From contig JBDRMV010000102.1 in NCBI GenBank assembly GCA_043811795.1, positions 1 to 18,014 of the forward strand: a stretch of DNA of 18,014 nt. The letters run 5' to 3'. Position numbers and translations under genes: made by a program. Origin of the DNA: JBDRMV01 sp043811795 (GTDB taxonomy: Bacteria; CG03). Below, one piece after another: positions 11,429-18,014 of this stretch. The notes below the pieces were generated by a model. It did not search any database. It was not told where the DNA came from and worked only from the letters and a program-made list of their open reading frames with translations. The first letter of the stretch is position 1. Every line of letters starts with the position of its first letter.

Positions 11429-13864
11429 ATGATGGATAACAGATTTACGCAGAGAGCTCAGAAAGTTCTTTATAACGCGAACGAAGCAGCCAAGGGAATG
11501 AATCATTCCTATGTCGGGAGCGAGCACGTTCTCCTCGGGCTGTTGACTCTCAGTGACGGCGTTGCGGCTAACATTCTTGCTTCGCTCAACGTTGATGTTT
11601 CGCAGGTCGTTGACGACATAAAGGGTATTCTCGGCGAGGGCGTCAACCTCATTCAGATAGGTCCGATCCCGTTTTCTCCCCGGGCGAAAAGAATCATACA
11701 GCTTGCCGTCGAGGAAGCGCGGGGTCAGGGACAGCCGTTTGTCGGAACCGAGCACCTGCTCCTGGCTCTGCTGAAGGAAAAGCAGAGCGGAGCAAGCCAG
11801 ATTCTGAAGTCATTCGGCGTTACTTATGAGAAGGTGCTGAATTTTTTCAGGGAAGAAGACGCCGACGGAGAACAGCCGGCGTACAAAGGGCACACTAAGA
11901 ATGTTTCCACGAAGACGCCCATCCTGGATAAATTCAGCAGGAACCTGACGGTTGAGGCAAAGAACGGTAATCTTGACCCCATTGTCGGCAGGGAGAAGGA
12001 AATTCAGCGGGTCATCCAGATTTTGTGCCGCAGGACAAAAAATAATCCCGTGCTGATAGGAGACCCCGGCGTGGGCAAGACCGCCGTCGTGGAGGGAATT
12101 GCGCAGAAAATTGTGGCGGAAGAAGTCCCTGAGATTATTTCGGGGCATAGAGTCGTTTCGCTCGATATGGGCTCCATCGTTGCCGGCACGAAATACAGGG
12201 GCGAGTTTGAAGAAAGGATGAAAAAAATTCTTGACGAGATAGAGCGCTCAAAAGGAAAAATTATTCTGTTTATTGACGAATTGCATCTTGTCGTCGGCGC
12301 GGGTTCCGCCGAAGGCGCTCCGATGGATGCGGCAAACATGCTCAAGCCCCTTCTATCAAGAGGCCTTTTGCAGTGTATCGGGGCAACAACCCTGAACGAG
12401 TACAGGAAATACATTGAGAAAGACGCGGCGCTTGCGAGGAGATTCCAGTCGGTTCTGATTTCCGCCCCGAGCGTTGCCGAAACGGTAGAAATTCTGAAAG
12501 GTCTGAGAGACAAATACGAGGCGTATCACGGGGTAAAATACACCGATGCGGCGCTGGTTGCGGCGGTCAGCCTTTCCGACAGGTATATTTCGGACAGGTT
12601 TCTTCCCGATAAGGCGATTGACGTTATAGACGAGGCGGGGAGCAACCTCAGAATAAAAATGTCGGAGCGCCCCGAAGAAATCATTGCCGTTCAGAAAAAA
12701 ATAAAAGCCCTCCGCTCCGAAAAAGCGGAAGCGATTCAGAACCAGGAATTTGAAAAAGCGGCTGTTCTCAAAAACAAAGAAGAAGAACTTAAGAAGGAAT
12801 TAAAAGATGTCGGCGATAAATATGAAACAACAAAAAAAATATCCGTCGTGAAAGAGGATGAAATTGCCCGCATCATTTCGGACTGGACGGGGATTCCCGT
12901 TTTCAAGATGACGGAGAAAGAATCCGAGCGTCTTTTGAATATGGAAAAGGAAATACACAGAGACATCATTGCGCAGGACGAGGCGATTTCCACGCTTGCG
13001 AAGTCGCTGCGCCGCGCAAGAACGGGTCTTCACGAGGCGACGCGGCCCATCGGCTCTTTTATTTTTCTGGGGCCTACGGGCGTTGGAAAGACGCTTCTCG
13101 CCAGGTGCCTCGCAAAATTCCTTTTCGGAGACGAGCATTTTCTCATCCGCGTGGATATGTCCGAGTATATGGAGAGATTCAACGTTTCCCGCCTCGTCGG
13201 AGCGCCCCCCGGTTATGTCGGCTACGAAGAAGGCGGAATTCTGACGGAACAGGTGAGGAGGAAGCCGTATTCGGTCGTTCTGCTGGATGAAATAGAAAAG
13301 GCGCATCCCGACGTTTACGGGATTCTTCTGCAGATAATGGATTCGGGTTTCATCACGGATTCGCTCGGCCACAGGGTGGACTTTAAGAACGTCGTTCTCA
13401 TTATGACAAGCAACCTCGGTGTTTCCGACGTTGCCGCGAAAAAGTCGGTAGGTTTTTCGGAGGACAAGGGTTTTGATTTCGGCAAAATGAAAGAAACCAT
13501 AAACGAAGAACTTAAAAAAACGTTCAAGCCGGAATTTTTGAACCGGATAGACGCATCCGTGATTTTTCATCCTCTCGCGGAAGAGCACGTCCTGAAAATC
13601 GTTGACCTTCTTCTGAATCAGCTGAACGAACGCCTGAAAGGAGAAGAAATTTCGGTCAGTTTTGATAAAGACGTGAAAAAGAAACTGGCGGAGGCCGGCT
13701 TTGACGTTTCTCTCGGTGCGAGGCCGTTAAAGAGGGTCATACAGGATAAAATAGAAGACCCAATGTCGGAAAAACTGCTGCGCGGAGAGATAAAAAAAGG
13801 CGCGGAAATCCGCGCGAAACTGGAGGATGGGGAAATAAAATTTGAAGTAGCCGTCAAAAAGTGA
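11429..13864 (+). CDS. clpC: ClpC-type AAA+ unfoldase of the Clp protease
   Basis: An ATP-driven unfoldase that feeds ClpP. Domains in order: a double Clp N repeat (about 1-145); AAA1 with Walker A GDPGVGKT (211-218) and Walker B FIDEL (281-285); a short middle region with a UVR-like coiled coil (about 424-460), as in ClpC and unlike the long ClpB middle domain; AAA2 with GPTGVGKT (548-555) and LLDEIEK; and a C-terminal D2-small domain. The ClpP-binding loop VGF is at 674-676. The length of 811 residues is typical. ATG 11429 and ATG 11432 are adjacent; both are in range of GGAGGGGG. The end overlaps surE by 4 nt (GTGA). No CIRCE element is seen upstream. Confidence 0.96.
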   Translation: MMDNRFTQRAQKVLYNANEAAKGMNHSYVGSEHVLLGLLTLSDGVAANILASLNVDVSQVVDDIKGILGEGVNLIQIGPIPFSPRAKRIIQLAVEEARGQGQPFVGTEHLLLALLKEKQSGASQILKSFGVTYEKVLNFFREEDADGEQPAYKGHTKNVSTKTPILDKFSRNLTVEAKNGNLDPIVGREKEIQRVIQILCRRTKNNPVLIGDPGVGKTAVVEGIAQKIVAEEVPEIISGHRVVSLDMGSIVAGTKYRGEFEERMKKILDEIERSKGKIILFIDELHLVVGAGSAEGAPMDAANMLKPLLSRGLLQCIGATTLNEYRKYIEKDAALARRFQSVLISAPSVAETVEILKGLRDKYEAYHGVKYTDAALVAAVSLSDRYISDRFLPDKAIDVIDEAGSNLRIKMSERPEEIIAVQKKIKALRSEKAEAIQNQEFEKAAVLKNKEEELKKELKDVGDKYETTKKISVVKEDEIARIISDWTGIPVFKMTEKESERLLNMEKEIHRDIIAQDEAISTLAKSLRRARTGLHEATRPIGSFIFLGPTGVGKTLLARCLAKFLFGDEHFLIRVDMSEYMERFNVSRLVGAPPGYVGYEEGGILTEQVRRKPYSVVLLDEIEKAHPDVYGILLQIMDSGFITDSLGHRVDFKNVVLIMTSNLGVSDVAAKKSVGFSEDKGFDFGKMKETINEELKKTFKPEFLNRIDASVIFHPLAEEHVLKIVDLLLNQLNERLKGEEISVSFDKDVKKKLAEAGFDVSLGARPLKRVIQDKIEDPMSEKLLRGEIKKGAEIRAKLEDGEIKFEVAVKK

Positions 13865-14622
13865 AAAAAACGAATAACATTCTTGTTACGAATGACGACG
13901 GGATTCTGGCCGGCAACTTCCCCGCCCTTGTAAAAGTCCTTTCGCCGTTCGGCAGGGTTGTGGCGGTTCTGCCCGACAGGATGAGAAGCGCCTGCTCTCA
14001 TTCCATCTCGCTCCATAAAGCGCTCCGCCTGAGAAAAATTGATAAAAACATTTATGTTTCGGACGGAACCCCCGTCGACTGCGTCCGCCTCGGCGTTCTT
14101 GAGATTTTCAAAGACAGGGCGGATTTTGTTTTATCGGGGATAAATGCGGGACCGAACCTCGGAGACGATTTGAATTATTCGGGGACGGTCGCCGCCGCGC
14201 GCGAGGCGGCTTTTCTCGGAATAAAATCCGCAAGCGTTTCTCTTATCCTGAAGAAAAGATTTGATTTCGGTATGGCGACTGAAATAACCGGAAGGATTTT
14301 TCCGCACCTTTTGAGGATAAAACTGCCGAAAGGCGTTTTTTTCAACATCAACATACCTGATGTCGCGCAGGAAAAAATCAGAGGAATAAAGATTACCAGA
14401 CAGGGCAAAAGAATTTACGACCGCGGAGTGGTGGCAAGGCGCGACCCCCGCGGCGGAAAATACTACTGGCTTTCGGGCGAGAAACTTTCGGGTTTTATGA
14501 TAAAAGGAACGGACATAGAGGCGGTTTCCCGGAATTACGTTTCGGTAACGCCCCTCACGCTCGACCACACTTCTCATGAAAATCTGTCTGCCCTGGAAGG
14601 CAGAATTCCAAAGACATTATAA
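13861..14622 (+). CDS. surE: 5'/3'-nucleotidase SurE
   Basis: A metal-dependent nucleoside monophosphate phosphatase associated with stress survival. ILVTNDDGI near the N-terminus gives the metal ligands Asp12 and Asp13. A segment with Ser43 follows, and the signature SGINAGPNLGDDLNYSGTV supplies the third ligand Asn and the GxxxGxxxxYSGTV pattern. The 253 residues are typical. Start GTG 13861 is within a GTGA overlap with clpC, so the two are likely translated together. In many bacteria surE sits with pcm; here the pairing is with clpC. Expression beyond surE is probably limited by the large inverted repeat that follows. Confidence 0.95.
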   Translation: MKKTNNILVTNDDGILAGNFPALVKVLSPFGRVVAVLPDRMRSACSHSISLHKALRLRKIDKNIYVSDGTPVDCVRLGVLEIFKDRADFVLSGINAGPNLGDDLNYSGTVAAAREAAFLGIKSASVSLILKKRFDFGMATEITGRIFPHLLRIKLPKGVFFNINIPDVAQEKIRGIKITRQGKRIYDRGVVARRDPRGGKYYWLSGEKLSGFMIKGTDIEAVSRNYVSVTPLTLDHTSHENLSALEGRIPKTL

Positions 14623-14623
14623 T

Positions 14624-14744
14624 CTGCATTATTCATAATGAGGGTATTTTTGATAAAAGAAAAAAGTGGGGTCAGTTCTATTTTTGTTATTTTTTTATAT
14701 GCAAAAATAGAGCTGACCCCTTCTGGATAATATGAATAATGCAG
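14624..14744. repeat. Nested inverted-repeat element between surE and uvrB
   Basis: The outer arms CTGCATTATTCATA (14624-14637) and TATGAATAATGCAG (14731-14744) are perfect 14-bp inverted copies. Inside are second arms GGGGTCAGTTCTATTTTTG (14668-14686) and its partner (14702-14720), 19 bp with one mismatch, around a T-rich 15-nt loop. The inner palindrome has the GGGGTCAG/CTGACCCC ends of REP-like elements. The right outer arm reaches into the region just before the uvrB start. It could be a MITE-like insertion and could also end transcription from surE. Confidence 0.75.
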
Positions 14745-14750
14745 GATAAG

Positions 14751-16727
14751 ATGTCTGTTTTTAAACTAAAAAGCGATTATAAACTTTCAGAGGCGCAGAA
14801 AAAAGCGTCCTCAAAACTTCTGCAGGGTCTCAAAACGGGAAAACATCCCGTAACGCTGCTCGGCGTCACGGGTTCGGGAAAGACATTCACGATGGCGAAA
14901 GTCATCGAGCAGTTGGGCAAACCGACCCTCGTGATTTCGCACAACAAAACGCTTTCCGCCCAGCTCTACACGGAATTCAAGACATTTTTCCCCGAAAATG
15001 CCGTCTGCTATTTTGTTTCCTACTATGATTACTACCAGCCGGAAGCGTACATTCCGCAGTCGGACACCTACATTGCGAAGGACGCCTCCATCAACGAGCA
15101 GATAGACCGCCTGCGCCTTCAGGCGACGGCGTCGGTTCTCTCCCGGCGCGACGTTATCATCGTCGCCACGGTTTCGTGTATCTACGGGATAGGTTCACCG
15201 GAGGACTGGGCGGGAATGCTGGTCAAACTTTCGGCCGGTGATGTCATTGCGCCTCAGGAGGTCTGCAGGTCTCTCGCGTATATCCAGTATGAGAGGAACG
15301 ACATTGACTTTTCCCCGGGGAAGTTCCGTCTGAAAGGAAACGTTCTTGACCTTTTCCCGTCTTATGCGCAAAAGCCGTTTCGGGTTTTCTGGGACGGGGA
15401 CAGAATTTCGAAAATTTACGAGTTTGACTCTCTGACTGCGGAGAAGACCGGCGGCGTGGATTTCCTCGCTGTTTATCCGGCGAAGTTTTTTATCACTTCC
15501 CCGCCCCGGCTGAAGGATGCGGTAAAAAATATAAAAGCCGAATTCAAAGAGCGGCTCGGCTTCTTTAAGTCAAACGGACAATTGCTTGAAGCGGAGCGTC
15601 TTAAACAGAGAACGGACTACGACCTTGAAATGCTTGAAGAGACGGGCTACTGCCACGGTATTGAAAATTATTCGCGGCACCTTTCCGGACGCCTCCCGGG
15701 CGAGCCGTCGCAATGCCTTATTGATTATTTCCCGAGAGATTTTCTGACGATTATAGACGAATCCCATGTTACCGTCCCCCAACTGAGGGGAATGTGGGCG
15801 GGTGACCATTCAAGAAAAAAAACGCTTGTGGATTTCGGCTTCCGTCTTCCGAGCGCGATTGATAACCGTCCCTTGAGGTTTTCGGAGTTTGAAGGTCTTG
15901 TAGGCAAGGTCGCTTATGTCTCGGCGACTCCGGCCGATTTTGAAATCAAAAAAAGCGGGGTCTTTGTCGTCGAGCAGATTATCAGGCCGACCGGTCTCGT
16001 TGACCCCGAGGTTTTTATCAGAAGCATGAAAAACGCCCCCAGCGACCTTATAAAGGAAATTCTGAAACTGAGAAAGAAAAATCAGAGAGCGCTTGTGATA
16101 ACCCTTACGAAGAAAATGGCGGAGGATTTGAGTTTTTACTTTATTAAAGAGGGAATAAAAACAACCTACATTCATTCGGATATCGGCACTCTTGAGAGAA
16201 TCAAAATTTTATACGACCTGCGCCGCGGAATTTTTGAATGCCTTGTGGGCGTGAACCTCCTGAGGGAAGGGCTGGACTTCCCCGAGGTTTCGCTTGTCGC
16301 GATTCTGGACGCCGACAAAGAGGGTTTTTTGAGGAGCAGGACTTCCCTCATCCAGATTTCCGGCCGCGCCGCGAGGAACGTTTCAAGCCGGATTATTTTT
16401 TATGCGGACTCGAGGACTTCGTCGATGAAAAACGCTATCGCCGAAATGAAGAGAAGAAGGCTCATTCAGGAAGCGTATAACAGGGCACACCATATAACTC
16501 CGCGTTCCATCGTGAAGAAAATTTTTCTCGATAAAACGCTCATAAAGAAAACGAGGCAGAAAACGTATGAGACAATAAGCGAAAATCTTGACAGGTTTGC
16601 CGGTTCATCCGCACAACTGCTCGAGGCGCTGAAAACCGACCTGAGGGATGCGGTTGACAATCTTGATTTTGAAATGGCGATTATCCTGAGGGACAAGATT
16701 CACTCCCTCGGTGGCAAAATAAAATAA
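14751..16727 (+). CDS. uvrB: Excinuclease ABC subunit B
   Basis: The DNA-damage verifying helicase subunit of nucleotide excision repair. Visible motifs (numbered from the upstream ATG 14739) are Walker A GVTGSGKT (42-49), the beta-hairpin region YYDYYQPEAYIPQSDTYI (95-112), the DExx box IDESH (339-343), GLDFPEVSLV (511-520), motif VI QISGRAAR (539-546) and a C-terminal UVR motif (about 630-660) that contacts UvrC. The length is normal. I prefer ATG 14751, which has AGGA just upstream and gives the usual N-terminus MSVFKLKSDY. ATG 14739 lies inside the arm of the preceding inverted repeat and has no ribosome site. uvrA and uvrC are not in the window. Confidence 0.96.
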   Translation: MSVFKLKSDYKLSEAQKKASSKLLQGLKTGKHPVTLLGVTGSGKTFTMAKVIEQLGKPTLVISHNKTLSAQLYTEFKTFFPENAVCYFVSYYDYYQPEAYIPQSDTYIAKDASINEQIDRLRLQATASVLSRRDVIIVATVSCIYGIGSPEDWAGMLVKLSAGDVIAPQEVCRSLAYIQYERNDIDFSPGKFRLKGNVLDLFPSYAQKPFRVFWDGDRISKIYEFDSLTAEKTGGVDFLAVYPAKFFITSPPRLKDAVKNIKAEFKERLGFFKSNGQLLEAERLKQRTDYDLEMLEETGYCHGIENYSRHLSGRLPGEPSQCLIDYFPRDFLTIIDESHVTVPQLRGMWAGDHSRKKTLVDFGFRLPSAIDNRPLRFSEFEGLVGKVAYVSATPADFEIKKSGVFVVEQIIRPTGLVDPEVFIRSMKNAPSDLIKEILKLRKKNQRALVITLTKKMAEDLSFYFIKEGIKTTYIHSDIGTLERIKILYDLRRGIFECLVGVNLLREGLDFPEVSLVAILDADKEGFLRSRTSLIQISGRAARNVSSRIIFYADSRTSSMKNAIAEMKRRRLIQEAYNRAHHITPRSIVKKIFLDKTLIKKTRQKTYETISENLDRFAGSSAQLLEALKTDLRDAVDNLDFEMAIILRDKIHSLGGKIK

Positions 16728-16739
16728 AATTGTTATAAT
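16711..16739 (+). promoter_or_regulatory. Extended -10 promoter for the dehydrogenase gene
   Basis: TGTTATAAT (16731-16739) is a perfect TATAAT with an upstream TGn extension. The -35 region (around 16711-16716, GTGGCA) is weak, as is common with extended -10 promoters. It lies just after the uvrB stop and 23 nt before the next ATG, so the downstream gene probably starts a new transcription unit. Confidence 0.6.
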
Positions 16740-16762
16740 GAACCCATGATGAGGAGTAAAAA

Positions 16763-18014
16763 ATGAAAATTGCCGTTGTCGGGCTGGGTTATGTCGGGCT
16801 TCCGCTCGCCTGCGCTTTTGCCAAAAAAGGAATCACCGCCGTGGGCGTGGACGTGTCGGAGAAAAAAGTTTCTCTGATTAAGGCGGGTAAAAGTTATATT
16901 TCGGACGTTGATTCCAACACGGTAAAAAATCTTGTCAAAAAAGGTTTTTTAAAGCCGACGGCCGATTTCGGGGAGATAAAGAAATGCGAGTGCGTCATTG
17001 TCTGCGTTCCAACGCCGCTGAGAAAGACGCAGGACCCCGACATTTCGTTTATCGTTTCGGCTTCCGAACAGATAGGGCGCCATCTCGGCAGGGGGACGAC
17101 TGTGGTTCTTGAGTCGACAACTTATCCGGGAACGACGAGAGAGGTCGTTGCCCCGCTCCTTGAAAAAACCGGTCTCAAGGCAGGGAAGGACTTTTATCTG
17201 GCTTTTTCGCCGGAAAGGGTAGACCCTGCGAACAAAAAATGGAAAACGGAAAACACCCCGAAGATAATCGGCGGAATAAACAGGAAATCCCTTGAAAAGG
17301 CGTGTTTTTATTACAGGAAAATTATAGGGGATATTGTCCCCGCGAGTTCTCTTGAAGCGGCAGAGATGGTCAAACTCCTTGAAAATACATTCAGGGCGGT
17401 CAATATCGGTCTCATAAACGAAATTGCGCAGATTGCGGATAAACTGAAACTTGATGTTTGGGAAATCGTTAAACTCGCGGCGACAAAACCGTTCGGTTTT
17501 ATGCCGTTCTATCCGGGCCCCGGACTCGGGGGGCACTGCATTCCCATCGACCCTCTGTATCTTTCCTGGAAAATGCGCTCGCTTAATTTTTACACAAGGT
17601 TTATAGACCTCGCCGCGGAAATAAACAGCGCGATGCCCGATTTCGTCGTAGATAAACTGGTAAAAATCCTGAACGGTTTTTCAATTCCAGTGAAAGGAAG
17701 CAAAATACTGGTTCTCGGCGTCGCCTACAAGAAGAACGTTTCCGACACGAGAGAGTCGCCTGTGATTGAAATAATTCTGAACCTGCTTAATCTGAAAGCG
17801 AATGTATCATGGTTCGACGACCTCGTTCCCGGCGGCATCCCCGGCAGAAGAGCGGAGATCCTGACCTCCCGCGCGCTGAAGGCGTCCGATATGGTTATAA
17901 TCGCGACCGACCACGACCGCTTTGACTACGATTTTATTATAAAAAATTCAAAACTCATTTTCGATTTAAGAAACAGAACGGCAAAAAAGAAAAGCAAAAA
18001 AATTTTTAAATTGT
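16763..18014 (+). CDS. UDP-N-acetylhexosamine-type 6-dehydrogenase, partial
   Basis: A nucleotide-sugar dehydrogenase that oxidises a UDP-sugar twice with NAD to a uronic acid, for surface polysaccharide. The 417 visible residues begin with the NAD-binding VVGLGYVGLPLA (5-16). VCVPTP (80-85), ESTTYPGTT and SPERVDP (149-155) follow. The active-site segment GPGLGGHCIPIDPLYL carries the catalytic Cys259, and the C-terminal domain has VLGVAYKKNVSDTRESP. HCIPIDP and the YPGPG before it point to the WbpA/WecC branch (UDP-GlcNAc or ManNAc) rather than UDP-glucose dehydrogenase. The start is ATG 16763 with GAGGAG 6 nt upstream. The frame is open to the window edge; by family length only some 20 residues should be missing. 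It probably leads a polysaccharide cluster. Confidence 0.9.
   Translation, partial: MKIAVVGLGYVGLPLACAFAKKGITAVGVDVSEKKVSLIKAGKSYISDVDSNTVKNLVKKGFLKPTADFGEIKKCECVIVCVPTPLRKTQDPDISFIVSASEQIGRHLGRGTTVVLESTTYPGTTREVVAPLLEKTGLKAGKDFYLAFSPERVDPANKKWKTENTPKIIGGINRKSLEKACFYYRKIIGDIVPASSLEAAEMVKLLENTFRAVNIGLINEIAQIADKLKLDVWEIVKLAATKPFGFMPFYPGPGLGGHCIPIDPLYLSWKMRSLNFYTRFIDLAAEINSAMPDFVVDKLVKILNGFSIPVKGSKILVLGVAYKKNVSDTRESPVIEIILNLLNLKANVSWFDDLVPGGIPGRRAEILTSRALKASDMVIIATDHDRFDYDFIIKNSKLIFDLRNRTAKKKSKKIFKL

Noticed and set aside
12800..13588. A 262-codon open frame antisense to clpC
   Set aside because: It lies entirely opposite the conserved AAA2 region of clpC, and the product has the composition of a reverse-strand shadow.
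16949..17536. A 195-codon open frame antisense to the UDP-sugar dehydrogenase
   Set aside because: The plus strand carries a clear dehydrogenase with all its motifs; the antisense frame is a shadow.
1..18014. CRISPR array, prophage or toxin-antitoxin locus
   Set aside because: No regularly spaced repeats, phage structural genes or toxin-antitoxin pair are visible. The PIN domain at 7915 is fused to PhoH and is not a VapC toxin with an antitoxin.

Overview
The window is a piece of a bacterial chromosome with moderate GC content and dense gene packing, including many 4-8 nt overlaps between neighbouring genes. The bacterial housekeeping set (def, fmt, coaD, clpC, surE, uvrB, rpmG, hemW) and a small protein with a signal peptide and beta-barrel character suggest a diderm bacterium, probably from an uncultivated lineage. 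I cannot name the phylum from the sequence. None of the four intact tRNA genes encodes a 3' CCA.

Region 1 (1-890) is a tRNA/rpmG block: tRNA-Gly(TCC), tRNA-Thr(GGT), rpmG and tRNA-Trp(CCA). This is the familiar order around tuf and secE-nusG, but without tuf. It is littered with GC-rich elements, a duplicated tRNA-Gly 3' end and two tRNA-like halves that bracket the intact tRNA-Thr. Region 2 (979-2992, +) is an outer-membrane-like protein followed by def and fmt, which together handle N-formylmethionine. Region 3 (2996-4819, -) holds a DJ-1/PfpI protein with its own consensus promoter and a curious leader, hemW, and tRNA-Thr(CGT).

Region 4 (4868-11386, +) is a chain of genes: a small membrane-anchored unknown, a BFN-domain protein, coaD, a CstA-type transporter, a PIN-PhoH ATPase, a PHP-domain phosphoesterase, and a 426-aa protein that I read as a homologue of the archaeo-eukaryotic primase small subunit (PriS). 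The last is the most unusual gene here. From coaD through PriS every gene overlaps the next. Region 5 (11429-18014, +) is clpC, surE, uvrB and the start of a UDP-N-acetylhexosamine-type 6-dehydrogenase cut by the window edge. A nested inverted-repeat element separates surE from uvrB.

Functionally, the genes cover initiator-methionine processing, protein quality control (ClpC), excision repair (UvrB), CoA synthesis, and a coupled set of nucleic-acid-related proteins (PIN-PhoH, PHP, PriS-like) that may act together. Short palindromes beginning GGGGAC or GGGGTCAG recur in three intergenic gaps and look like REP-type dispersed elements. No gene-free stretch exceeds 300 bases; the longest, 235-457, is described in the features.
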